Assembly (NCBI RefSeq): GCF_003864295.1
Contig: NZ_BDQK01000013.1
Span: 248,001-312,000, forward strand
From: Aphanothece sacrum FPU1
GTDB lineage: Bacteria; Cyanobacteriota; Cyanobacteriia; Cyanobacteriales; Microcystaceae
Reading direction: 5' to 3'
DNA length: 64,000 bases
Shown here: positions 46,333-55,094 of the stretch, piece after piece
How positions within the stretch are numbered: position 1 is the first letter of the stretch
Layout: the number at the start of each line of letters is the position of its first letter
The notes under the pieces: generated by a model
Seen by the model: only the letters and a program-made list of their open reading frames with translations
What the model was told of the DNA's origin: nothing
Databases searched by the model: none
Translations under genes and position numbers: made by a program

Positions 46333-47505
46333 TTAAAAGATATCGGCTGGATCGGCTGCTTGTAGCTTTCTCACAGCAGTAGCACCAGAAACAAAACACA
46401 TAACTATAGTTAAGACTAAAACCCAAACGGCTCTGTTAACCGTCATTTCAATGGGCAACAAGGTAGATTGTTTAGCAAAATGATATTGAACCATAGAAAA
46501 GACAAATCCTGGCAAATACCCTAAAATAGCGATTAGCAAAGATTGTTTTAAGGTCATAGATAACAGATATCGATGTCTATATCCGATTGCTTTAAGGGTA
46601 GCATATTCTGATAAATGCTCAGAAACCGCAGTATAGAGAATCTGATAAACAACCACTACTCCCACTAGAATTCCTAAGAAAACTCCCAAGTTGAAAATAA
46701 ACCCGATCGCTGTACTCGACTGCCAATAGTTTTTTTCAAACTTAATTAACTCTTCCTTGGATAAAATTTTAATATCTTGGGGAAGATAATTTTTGAGTTT
46801 TTCCATAAACATTGGGGTATCGGTAGACGATTTTAATTTAATTAAACCAATATCAATAAATCCTTTATCTCTAGTTTTGAAAATTCTTAAAAAATTAAGA
46901 TAGCTAGTAAATAAATTACCATCAGATCCAAAAGACGTTCCTAATTCAAATAAACCCACAACCTCAATTTTACGATTATCTCCAGCATTATTACTTACTT
47001 CAGTTGTTACCGTTCCTGCTTGCTCAAAATTCTTCACAATAGTACCAAATTCAGCGCGAGAATTTTTATCAAAAAGAACCACATTAGGCAATTTTAATTT
47101 ATCTAGATTTTCCAAAATTCCTGGTAAATCAAAATTAGGATATCTGAGATCTACTCCAATAACAAATATATTGCGCCAATAGTTTTTAGTTAAGGGATTT
47201 TTCCACTGAGCAAAATCTAAATAAATAGGATTGACAAACTCGACTTCATCAAAAGATAACGCTTGAAGAAGACGACGTTCTGGGAAAGTTTCCATCGCAA
47301 TTAAAGAAGTGGAACGAGGACTAATTAAAAAAACGTCTCCTTGTAACCCTTTGTGTAAATGAACAGCACTATCAAATAAAGCATCACGAATACCTAATTG
47401 CATAAAAATGATGACCACAGCAAAAACAACCCCGGACAAAGCAACAATTAACCGAGTTTTTTGGTGGACTAGCTGTAACCAAGCCGTGGGAATTTTTCTC
47501 ATCAT
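46333..47505 (-). CDS. devC: DevC-type ABC exporter permease
   Basis: 390 residues with the MacB/FtsX-like plan: one N-terminal helix (LIVALSGVVFAVVIIFMQLGI), a large periplasmic domain (about 45-265), and three helices at the end (TAIGFIFNLGVFLGILVGVVVVYQI and two more). The segment YAVLKAIG-like (YATLKAIGYRHRYLL) is the coupling region. Starts with ATGATG. Between devB (29 bases) and devA. Confidence 0.9.
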   Translation of the reverse strand: MMRKIPTAWLQLVHQKTRLIVALSGVVFAVVIIFMQLGIRDALFDSAVHLHKGLQGDVFLISPRSTSLIAMETFPERRLLQALSFDEVEFVNPIYLDFAQWKNPLTKNYWRNIFVIGVDLRYPNFDLPGILENLDKLKLPNVVLFDKNSRAEFGTIVKNFEQAGTVTTEVSNNAGDNRKIEVVGLFELGTSFGSDGNLFTSYLNFLRIFKTRDKGFIDIGLIKLKSSTDTPMFMEKLKNYLPQDIKILSKEELIKFEKNYWQSSTAIGFIFNLGVFLGILVGVVVVYQILYTAVSEHLSEYATLKAIGYRHRYLLSMTLKQSLLIAILGYLPGFVFSMVQYHFAKQSTLLPIEMTVNRAVWVLVLTIVMCFVSGATAVRKLQAADPADIF

Positions 47506-47534
47506 AATCAGTCTAAGAATTTAATGATTTAGGC

Positions 47535-48842
47535 TCATTTTTGAATTGCTTTAGTGGTATTAATTAATACTTTGACTTGTAAATTAGTCAATTCTGAGAC
47601 TTTTCTACTATCTTCAGGATTCAGGCGTATTTTCACTTCTACAACTCTCGCATCCACATCAGCCACCGGATCAGTTCCCAAAATATTTTTTGTCCCAATT
47701 TGTAACCCAATTTCATCTACGATTCCTTGCAATTCACCCAAGGAACGATCAATTTTAATTGTTGCTGGTTGTCCAATTTGAACACGACCAATGTCGGTTT
47801 CATAAACTTCTGCGGTTACATACATTTGACTTGTTTGACCAAGATCAACAATGCCTTGATCTTTGACTAACTCCCCAGGCCAAGTATGAATCTTTAAAAT
47901 TTGTCCCGTTTTGGGCGATCGCACATAAGATAAGTTTAAATCCGCTTCAGCTTTTTGAATTGCGGCTTGGGCTGTAATAACATCAGCTTGAGCCACTTCG
48001 ACATCGACTGGACGTACTTCCTCAACCGCATCAAGAGTAGCACTAGCTTGTTCAATCTGTCTTTTTTGGGTAGAAACGATCCGATTGAGGTTAGCTTGAG
48101 CTTCGTTGATCTTTTCGTGTAAGGTCATTTCAATGCGACTTAAGTTCGCTTGTCCTTCCCTGAGAGTTTCTTGGGTTGTTTTGGCCAGTAAACAATTATT
48201 ATCCCGTTCTTGCTCGGACACTGCCCCATTCTCATATAATAGACCATAGCGGTTACAATCGGTCTGAGCGTTGTTTAACTCAGCTTTAAGCCGCTCAATT
48301 GTGGCTTGTTGCGCCCCTTTTTCTCCTTGTAACTGAGCCACCAAACTGGCAATAGTGGCTTTTTGTGTGATGATTTGTCCGGTCAATTCTGCTTGAGATT
48401 GTTGAAATTTGGCATCTTGTGCTTGAATATCTCCAATTTTGGCACCTGCTTTAACTTGAGCTAAGCGAGCATTTGCACTAATGAGTTGGGATTGAGCCTG
48501 TTTTAAAGCTGCCTCTAACCGAGGATGACTGTCAAGAATGGCAATGATTTGTCCGGTTTTGAGGAGATCGCCGCGTTTGACCAGCAATCGCTCAATTCTG
48601 GCCCCTTCCGCAAAAGCTGGAGCAGAAATTTTAATCACTTCGTCTTTCGGCTCTAAATACCCCAAAGCCGCCACTTTGGGCGGTGCTTTTTCCGTGGGAG
48701 AGACAGCAGGAGTGATCGTTTTTGCTTCAGATTGGTATCGTAGCATGGTATAAGTAGCGATTGAACTTGCCCCTATGGCGGCGATAGTAATCATAAGGGT
48801 AGTAGTCCACTGTTCGGGTTTAGCAAGGATTGGAGATTTCAT
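47535..48842 (-). CDS. devB: DevB-type HlyD-family membrane fusion protein
   Basis: 435 residues: N-terminal anchor (TTLMITIAAIGASSIATYTML), lipoyl/barrel halves (VAALGYLEPKDEVIKISAP and VRSPKTGQILKIHTWPGELV), and a long alpha-hairpin of coiled coils at about 110-300, then a beta-barrel. It links the DevAC pump to an outer-membrane channel of the TolC type (not in the window). First gene of devBCA. Confidence 0.92.
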   Translation of the reverse strand: MKSPILAKPEQWTTTLMITIAAIGASSIATYTMLRYQSEAKTITPAVSPTEKAPPKVAALGYLEPKDEVIKISAPAFAEGARIERLLVKRGDLLKTGQIIAILDSHPRLEAALKQAQSQLISANARLAQVKAGAKIGDIQAQDAKFQQSQAELTGQIITQKATIASLVAQLQGEKGAQQATIERLKAELNNAQTDCNRYGLLYENGAVSEQERDNNCLLAKTTQETLREGQANLSRIEMTLHEKINEAQANLNRIVSTQKRQIEQASATLDAVEEVRPVDVEVAQADVITAQAAIQKAEADLNLSYVRSPKTGQILKIHTWPGELVKDQGIVDLGQTSQMYVTAEVYETDIGRVQIGQPATIKIDRSLGELQGIVDEIGLQIGTKNILGTDPVADVDARVVEVKIRLNPEDSRKVSELTNLQVKVLINTTKAIQK

Positions 48843-48928
48843 TTTGGTTCTTGGTAATTGAAATTACTTCCTTCAAAGTTGGTGTTGCTACATAATAAAA
48901 TGTTTAATCAGCGATCTATCGTGAGCTT

Positions 48929-49714
48929 TTAATCGAGTAACTTTCGAGGGTGAGTAATTCGTTTTAAAAGTTGTACCATCATACTGCGGGGTAACAGACG
49001 AGGAATAACATTGGCCAAAAAATAATTTTTTAGTCCTGGAATAACATAACTGCGCCCTGCTTCTAAAGCTTTTAACGCTTCTGTCACCACTTGCAATGGT
49101 GGAGTGGCCCCTCCATCGTCAAATATTTTGACTAATGCTCCCGTGGAAGTCGGTCCAGGACAAAGGGCTAACACTCGTAATCCTCGATTTTGATACTCTG
49201 CCCAAAGAGCTTCACTAAATGAGAGAACAAATGCTTTAGTTGCGCCATAAACTGCCATATAAGGCATAGGCTGAAAAGCACCACTAGAAGAAAGGTTGAT
49301 TATAGATCCATCTCCTTTGGCAAGCATTCCAGGAATAAATAGATGAGTTAAATCAACTAAAGCTGTAACGTTGACCATTATCTGGTTGTGATCTTGTTGA
49401 ATTCCAATTTGCTCAAAGGGATCATAATTAAGAAACCCGGCATTATTAATTAGCATATCCACTGTTAGCTGCATTTGTTCGACAGTCTTAAAAATATCGA
49501 AAGCAACATTTTCACGACTGAGATCAGCAACAATAACTTCAGTGCTGACATTATAAAGTTCATGAAGATCTCTAGCTAACATTCGGAGTTTTTCTTCACT
49601 GCGGGCGACCAAAATAAGGTTCATACCTCGTTTAGCCAGATTTTTTGCAAATACTTCACCGATTCCAGAGGATGCTCCAGTGATTAACGCGGTCTTGCCT
49701 TGATAATGGAACAT
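48929..49714 (-). CDS. short-chain dehydrogenase/reductase
   Basis: 261 residues of the classical SDR family: NAD(P) motif TGASSGIG near residue 14, NNAGF, catalytic Ser in INLSSSGAF, and YxxxK as YGATK. The substrate is not known; the branch resembles those acting on lipids or ketones. Neighbours: devB upstream (86-base gap) and ubiA, all on the minus strand but with normal gaps, so no firm operon. Complete. Confidence 0.9.
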   Translation of the reverse strand: MFHYQGKTALITGASSGIGEVFAKNLAKRGMNLILVARSEEKLRMLARDLHELYNVSTEVIVADLSRENVAFDIFKTVEQMQLTVDMLINNAGFLNYDPFEQIGIQQDHNQIMVNVTALVDLTHLFIPGMLAKGDGSIINLSSSGAFQPMPYMAVYGATKAFVLSFSEALWAEYQNRGLRVLALCPGPTSTGALVKIFDDGGATPPLQVVTEALKALEAGRSYVIPGLKNYFLANVIPRLLPRSMMVQLLKRITHPRKLLD

Positions 49715-49781
49715 GGAAGTTTTCCTTAAACTTTTTGAACGTTTTTTGTATGTAGATGAATCTTATTTGCACGACAGGGTT

Positions 49782-50669
49782 TTAAACCCAAATCTTTGAT
49801 AAAATAATTCCTCCTAATAGAACAAACCCCTGCCAAACATTTTGACCAAAAATCTCGCCATAGGTAGACATAGGAATTTCAGGAGAACTCAAACGAATAT
49901 ATTGTATCACCCATCCCACTAAAGCGATTCCCCAAGCGATCCAATATCCCACACTGAGAGGCATTATTACCCCCAAATAAGCGAATAATCCGGCTGTAGT
50001 GGCAAAAAAGACCCCCACTGCTTCGGCGGCATATTTCCCGAAAAATAAGGCACTAGAATTAATGCCAATTTTTTGATCATCTTCTCGATCAGACATGGCG
50101 TAAACTGTATCAAACCCCAATGTCCAAAAGATGGTTGCTCCCCATAATACCCAAGTAGCACCCTCTATATTGCCCGTTACTGCCGTCCAACTAATCAAAA
50201 CGGCAAATCCCCAGGCCAAGGATAACACCAATTGAGGAATGGGAAAAATTCGCTTAGCTAAAGGATAACCCACAATCACGGGAACCGCCGCCACACATAG
50301 CCAAAAACTCAGGGAATTGAGATAAAATGCTAGAATAGCTGCACATCCTAATGCGATCGCGGCGATTCCTATGCCCACTTTAACGGATAGCGCACGGGAA
50401 GCTAAGGGACGGGTGCGGGTTCGTTCCACTTGGGGGTCAATATTTCTGTCCCACAAATCATTAATAACACATCCCATGGCACTTGTGGCTAGGGTTCCTA
50501 AAATAATAACCCCGACTAAGGGTAAGGGAGGAATACCCCGCGCAGCTAAAAAAATAGCCCATAATGCGGGAATCATCAAAATGAACCGTCCGGCCGGTTT
50601 ATCCCATCGTAGCAGACGAATAATGGTTAACCATGTGGGTTCGGTGTTAAGTTGGGATTGAATCACCAT
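49782..50669 (-). CDS. 4-hydroxybenzoate polyprenyltransferase (PlqA/UbiA family)
   Basis: Membrane prenyltransferase attaching a long prenyl chain to 4-hydroxybenzoate, the first committed step of cyanobacterial plastoquinone synthesis. 295 residues, 8-9 helices, with the two Asp-rich motifs NDLWDRNID and DREDD. The ATG at 50669 is preferred over TTG 50675. Divergent from the FAD oxidoreductase gene (58 bases apart). Specificity is by family and organism. Confidence 0.88.
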   Translation of the reverse strand: MVIQSQLNTEPTWLTIIRLLRWDKPAGRFILMIPALWAIFLAARGIPPLPLVGVIILGTLATSAMGCVINDLWDRNIDPQVERTRTRPLASRALSVKVGIGIAAIALGCAAILAFYLNSLSFWLCVAAVPVIVGYPLAKRIFPIPQLVLSLAWGFAVLISWTAVTGNIEGATWVLWGATIFWTLGFDTVYAMSDREDDQKIGINSSALFFGKYAAEAVGVFFATTAGLFAYLGVIMPLSVGYWIAWGIALVGWVIQYIRLSSPEIPMSTYGEIFGQNVWQGFVLLGGIILSKIWV

Positions 50670-50727
50670 AGTCAATAAACAAAAAATATAGTAAATAATT
50701 CAAATTACTAATTATAAGTTTAACATT

Positions 50728-51885
50728 ATGGTTCTACCGAATTTAGTCTTAATTGGTGGAGGACATAGCCACGCGATCGCTTTAAAATTATGGGGAATTA
50801 ATCCTATTCCTGGGGTGCGTCTAACTCTTATTACTAATACCTGCTATACCCCTTATTCGGGTATGTTACCAGGTCATGTGGCAGGTTTCTATAAGTTTGA
50901 AGAAATTCACTTAGATTTACGGTATCTATCCCAATTTTCTCAAGCTCAATTTTGTTTAGAGCAAGTGATAGGATTGGATTTAATTAATAATCAAGTAATT
51001 TGTCAGAATTATCCGCCTATTTCTTTTGATTATTTATCTATTGATATTGGCAGTACACCGAAAACTGATCAGGTTCCTGGTGCTTCTACATATGCGATTC
51101 GAGCTAAACCTGTACCTCAATTTTTAGAAGCTTGGAATCAATTAATTAATCAAGTTATTAATACCCCACAAAATACTTATTCTGTGAGTATTGTTGGTGG
51201 TGGTGCAGGGGGAGTTGAATTAGCCTTAAATATGCAAACTCGTCTCCAGAATATTTTACAAAATTCTCATCAACCGTTAGATAATTTAACTATTCATTTA
51301 TTGCATCAAGGTTCAACTCTTTTGACAGGTCATAATGATTGGGTCAGTAAACGATTTCAGCAAATATTAAAGGAAAGAAAAATCCAAATTTATTTAAACG
51401 AAAAAGTAACAAAAATTGCTCCTAAAATAGACAATAATTATCAAATAATATGTCAATCTGGGTTAATAATTCCATCTAATCCTATTTTTTGGGTGACTCA
51501 AGCATCTGCACCTAATTGGATCAAAGAGTCAGGATTAATGACCGATGAAAAAGGATTTATTTTAGTCAATAATTACTTACAATCTCTTTCTCATCCTCAT
51601 ATTTTTGCCACAGGAGATATTGCCACAATAGAACATTATCCTCGTCCTAAAGCGGGGGTTTTTGCCGTTCGTCAAGGTCAACCTTTATTTAATAATTTAC
51701 AGCGAATTATTTTAGACAAACCATTAAAAAGTTATATTCCTCAGAAGTATTATTTAAGTTTAATCGGAACTGGTGATAAAAAAGCGATCGCATCTTGGGG
51801 TTGTTTCGGATGGGAATCTTCCTGGTTATGGACTTGGAAAGACTATATTGATCGACAATTTATGGCTAAATTTAAGCCTAAATAA
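50728..51885 (+). CDS. FAD/NAD(P)-dependent oxidoreductase (NDH-2-like), lacking the SelD domain
   Basis: 385 residues. FAD motif LVLIGGGHSHAIAL, second Rossmann SIVGGGAGGVELALNM, and the flavin end motif IFATGDIATI. The sequence is that of the N-terminal half of the cyanobacterial protein in which an NADH-dehydrogenase-like domain is fused to selenide,water dikinase. Here it stops after MAKFKPK, where the SelD part would begin, and no SelD sequence follows. Probably a natural stand-alone form. Reaction unknown. Confidence 0.82.
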   Translation: MVLPNLVLIGGGHSHAIALKLWGINPIPGVRLTLITNTCYTPYSGMLPGHVAGFYKFEEIHLDLRYLSQFSQAQFCLEQVIGLDLINNQVICQNYPPISFDYLSIDIGSTPKTDQVPGASTYAIRAKPVPQFLEAWNQLINQVINTPQNTYSVSIVGGGAGGVELALNMQTRLQNILQNSHQPLDNLTIHLLHQGSTLLTGHNDWVSKRFQQILKERKIQIYLNEKVTKIAPKIDNNYQIICQSGLIIPSNPIFWVTQASAPNWIKESGLMTDEKGFILVNNYLQSLSHPHIFATGDIATIEHYPRPKAGVFAVRQGQPLFNNLQRIILDKPLKSYIPQKYYLSLIGTGDKKAIASWGCFGWESSWLWTWKDYIDRQFMAKFKPK

Positions 51886-51898
51886 ACTAGATTTTAGC

Positions 51899-52456
51899 TT
51901 ATGATCTAGCTCGTAATTCAATCTGATTTTGTTTAATTGTTACATCATAGCTACCATAAAAATTTTGACCTAAAAGTCCAATTTTAGACAAAGAAGGATT
52001 AATAGAAACTTCCAAATTTTTAGCCATAAGTTCTCCAGCTTTTACAGAATAAACTCGGCCAATACCAATGGGAACCATACCACCTGCGGTTTGAGAATAA
52101 GCACTGTCATGAGCTTTTATTCCCATTGCAGATGCCATATCAGTCCCAATTGTAATACCACTCGCCCCTGTATCAAACAACATTTCAACTGTATATTTTC
52201 CATTAAAAGTAACATCAACTACTGGAATTCCAGACACTCGACGTTTAATAGGCAATTTAAACATTCCACTCTTAGGAGAAACAGTCTCTTGCGAAGGTGG
52301 AGAAGTTGGATTGCCACATAAATGACTAAGATCAATAAGTTGACCATTACTTCCCTGTAAAAAACAAGGTTGCTGAGCTTTAATTGTGGTAATATTAGGA
52401 GCAAAAGCAATACCAGCAAAGGCAACTACAGCAATAATCGTTTTCTTAATCATCAT
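51899..52456 (-). CDS. secreted retropepsin-like aspartic protease
   Basis: 185 residues: signal peptide (KTIIAVVAFAGIAFAPNITTIKA), then a single-domain aspartic protease fold with catalytic DTGAS at 95-99 and hydrophobic-hydrophobic-Gly near IGLLGQNFYG. One motif per chain implies a dimer, as in retropepsins. Substrate unknown. A CRP-type site lies between this gene and the divergent 52739 gene. Confidence 0.83.
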   Translation of the reverse strand: MMIKKTIIAVVAFAGIAFAPNITTIKAQQPCFLQGSNGQLIDLSHLCGNPTSPPSQETVSPKSGMFKLPIKRRVSGIPVVDVTFNGKYTVEMLFDTGASGITIGTDMASAMGIKAHDSAYSQTAGGMVPIGIGRVYSVKAGELMAKNLEVSINPSLSKIGLLGQNFYGSYDVTIKQNQIELRARS

Positions 52457-52629
52457 GACAAATTAATCAATCCGTTAAAAGTTTTCAATCTTAATATTCC
52501 CCAAGTATTAGCCGAAATTAACATAAAAAGTCTCTGCAATAAATTGACTTATTCCAAGTTAATTAGCTTTGTCTCATTCTATAACAACTCTTAGTTAATA
52601 AGAAATAAACATAATCTTAACTTAATGTC

Positions 52630-52645
52630 AGTGATCTTGATCACA
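52630..52645. promoter_or_regulatory. CRP-type (SYCRP1) binding site
   Basis: AGTGA-TCTTGA-TCACA fits the CRP consensus TGTGA-N6-TCACA with one mismatch, within the larger palindrome GTGATC-TT-GATCAC. It lies 94 bases before the plus-strand gene at 52739 and 174 before the minus-strand protease gene. Cyanobacterial cAMP receptor proteins use the same consensus. Confidence 0.6.
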
Positions 52646-52738
52646 CTTAATAAGTGATTAAAATCATCATTGTTAAGGTAATTTTTGCAACAACTTCGGG
52701 AACACTAACGATAGCAGAATCATGAGAGTTAGTGCCAC

Positions 52739-53347
52739 ATGAGAACTCAGTCAGTTATCCTTGCTTCTTTAGTGTCGAGTAGTTTAATGATGGCTTTGCC
52801 CTTACAAGCTCAGCAAGTTTCTCGTCATAACCCCTATAATATTAATAGTTGTAATTACAGTCACTATTGGGTTAATAATCAGGGAAAGTGTATTGATTTA
52901 CATGAACCGAATATTACTCGATATAATGGGTATGAAGAAAAATTTTTCAAGGCTTTAAAAAAAATTGGTATTGTCTTGAGTTATGAAAGCTGTGAACCTG
53001 GATTAATGGGTCATTATAAACCTTTCTATAATCGGTTAACAATTTGTCAAAATAATCGCAGAGACTTTTCTTTATATATCGAAACTCTTGCTCATGAAAG
53101 TTGGCACGTAGTTCAAGATTGTGCTACGGGTTTAAATAATGAGCGTGTTGCTCCTATTTTTAACTCAAATTCCTCTAGATTTCGAGCATCAATAAGCAGT
53201 TTAAAGTCTTCAGACTGGAAGGATTTGAATCTTTATGAATCTGAAGATTTACCCTATGAAGTTGAAGCATTTTTTATGTCAAAACATCCTGATGCTGTTT
53301 TAGAAGCGTTAGAGGTATGTTCAGCTAATATTACCAGGAAAAAATAG
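52739..53347 (+). CDS. secreted putative zinc metallopeptidase
   Basis: 202 residues. Signal peptide (VILASLVSSSLMMALPLQAQ). Residues 119-126 read HESWHVVQ, an HExxH zinc motif with the additional HxxQ spacing seen in small secreted or eCIS-associated metallopeptidases. Several cysteines (38, 51, 85, 103, 128) suggest disulfides. Family not recognised beyond this. A CRP-type site precedes the gene. Confidence 0.6.
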   Translation: MRTQSVILASLVSSSLMMALPLQAQQVSRHNPYNINSCNYSHYWVNNQGKCIDLHEPNITRYNGYEEKFFKALKKIGIVLSYESCEPGLMGHYKPFYNRLTICQNNRRDFSLYIETLAHESWHVVQDCATGLNNERVAPIFNSNSSRFRASISSLKSSDWKDLNLYESEDLPYEVEAFFMSKHPDAVLEALEVCSANITRKK

Positions 53348-53494
53348 ACTAAGAATTTAGATTTAATATTAGTCATCTAAAGATTACTTTGTGTATTAGG
53401 AAGGAACTTACGTTCCTTGCAAGCTAAGGTTTTAGAGCGTTAAGTTGACAGTAATAAATGATATTAGACACCTACAAAAGGTATCTTTTTCTGC

Positions 53495-54292
53495 TTAAAC
53501 TGAGGCCAATGTAACCTGAACAGTTTGTCCAGGTTGAGGAGTTAATACAGAGGTTACAAGATTGTATTTAGCTAACATTTGACGAAAACCTGCAATAGTT
53601 CCTTCTTCTCGTATTACACTACTTAGAAATCCTTCATAGTCTACTTTTCCTGATCCTGCTGTTGGTAAAATAACCTGTGGTTTAAGAGTTTGGCAAAGTT
53701 CTAAAGTGGTTTTTTCTCCTTTAAGAATGGGTACTAAATGAAGTATACTTAGACCAACAATGGGAGTAATAACTACATTAATTTTTCCTTCTTCTGTTAA
53801 TGTCGAAGAATGATAACCATGAGGTTCATAATAAATTTTTTGTTGTTCAATTAAATCCGTAATGATATAACCATTTTCAGTTAATTGAGGGCCAAGAGGC
53901 GAGCCAGGGACAGCTTTAATTGTAATACTATTATCTAAAGTATAACTTTGTCCATGGGCTAATTCTGTGACTTGTTTATAACCTAATTCTTTAACGATTT
54001 TAGCTGCATTAGGTGAAGCAACCACAGGAATATTATGGTCTAATTCTGTGAGGGTTGGAATATGGGTATGATCTTCAAGTCCTTGAGATAAAATAATTAA
54101 ATCTATGGGTTGATCAATGGTATAGGTAATAGACTTAATTCCCTTAAAAAGCCAGTCTAGATTACCAAAAACAAGGGAACCAACTAACCAAGGGTCAATA
54201 AGGATTCTTTTTCGGGCAATTTCTATTAACCAGGAATTACTATCAAGCCACGTTAATTGCATAAACCTTAAATTAAGTGTTTTGTTTGACAT
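53495..54292 (-). CDS. MBL-fold metallo-hydrolase-like protein
   Basis: 265 residues with the UlaG-like beta-lactamase fold: WLDSNSWLIEIARKRILIDPWL, then SQGLEDH at 69-75 where active enzymes have HxHxDH, and PHGYHSS, GLSILHL later. The first His of the metal motif is replaced by Ser; this SQGLxDH form is shared by plant and cyanobacterial relatives, so it is a family trait. Start may be ATG 54262. Function unknown. Confidence 0.75.
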   Translation of the reverse strand: MSNKTLNLRFMQLTWLDSNSWLIEIARKRILIDPWLVGSLVFGNLDWLFKGIKSITYTIDQPIDLIILSQGLEDHTHIPTLTELDHNIPVVASPNAAKIVKELGYKQVTELAHGQSYTLDNSITIKAVPGSPLGPQLTENGYIITDLIEQQKIYYEPHGYHSSTLTEEGKINVVITPIVGLSILHLVPILKGEKTTLELCQTLKPQVILPTAGSGKVDYEGFLSSVIREEGTIAGFRQMLAKYNLVTSVLTPQPGQTVQVTLASV

Positions 54293-54325
54293 TTACTTAC
54301 TATTATATCTAAGTCCCAATGGTTT

Positions 54326-54355
54326 TGCTCGACTGAAAATCGAGCAGCTAGTTTT
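54326..54355 (+). terminator. hairpin with T-run upstream of the NarL-type regulator
   Basis: Stem TGCTCGA / TCGAGCA with a 7-base loop, then GCTAG-TTTTT. It lies in the gap between divergent genes and 72 bases before the regulator's ATG. So it may attenuate the regulator's own leader rather than end a gene. Confidence 0.45.
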
Positions 54356-54426
54356 TCTCAATTATTTATTTTCTCAAATGAATCAAGGTTTGTGCTAGAC
54401 TAAAAGATAATCTTAAATCAGGTAAA

Positions 54427-55059
54427 ATGCGAATTTTAATTGTCGAAGATGATCCCCTAATGCAGTTGGGATTAGAGCAAGCCTTAAGTGAATATCCTGA
54501 CTTTGAAATCATCGGACAAGCTGAAGATGGTTATGCCGGAGTACAAAAGGCATTAGAACTTAAGCCTGATTTAATTGTAATGGATATTGGTTTACCTCGT
54601 TTGGACGGAATTGCTGCTACTAAGCAGATTAAGGAAAAATCACCCAATATTCATGTGGTGATGCTTACTTCTCATACCTCACAGACAGAGGTAGTAGCAG
54701 CTTTATCGAGTGGGGCTGATGCTTATTGTATCAAAGGGGCGAGTTTAGAACGATTATTAGCAGCTATTGAAGCAGCTAAAGATGGGGCAACTTATCTTGA
54801 TCCCCAAATTGCTCGATTAGTATTAGATAATCTTAAACCACCTAGCCCAGAAGTTAATCAAAATATTAGCTTACTTTCTGAACGAGAATTAGAGGTTTTA
54901 AAGTTAATTGTGGAAGGAAAAAGTAATAATGAAATTGCTGAACATTTATATCTTAGTACCAATACAATTAAAACTCATGTCAGAGGGATTATGAATAAAT
55001 TAGCCGTTGATGATCGAGTACAAGCGGCCGTTATTGCTTTGCGTTCTGGACTGGTATAA
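54427..55059 (+). CDS. NarL/FixJ family response regulator
   Basis: 210 residues: receiver with phospho-acceptor Asp53 (LIVMDIGLPRLDG) and KGAS at the conserved Lys position, followed by a LuxR-type HTH (LSERELEVLKLIVEGKSNNEIAEHLYLSTNTIKTHVRGIMNKL). A DNA-binding output regulator. The cognate kinase is not adjacent. The glycan genes start 35 bases downstream, so it might share their transcript, though targets are unknown. Confidence 0.92.
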   Translation: MRILIVEDDPLMQLGLEQALSEYPDFEIIGQAEDGYAGVQKALELKPDLIVMDIGLPRLDGIAATKQIKEKSPNIHVVMLTSHTSQTEVVAALSSGADAYCIKGASLERLLAAIEAAKDGATYLDPQIARLVLDNLKPPSPEVNQNISLLSERELEVLKLIVEGKSNNEIAEHLYLSTNTIKTHVRGIMNKLAVDDRVQAAVIALRSGLV

Positions 55060-55094
55060 TAATGTTTTAGGGAACATAATTATTATCTATAAAT

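Noticed and set aside
53401-53418. Hairpin AAGGAAC-TTAC-GTTCCTT as terminator
   Set aside because: Stem is clear but no T-run follows on either strand; left unassigned.
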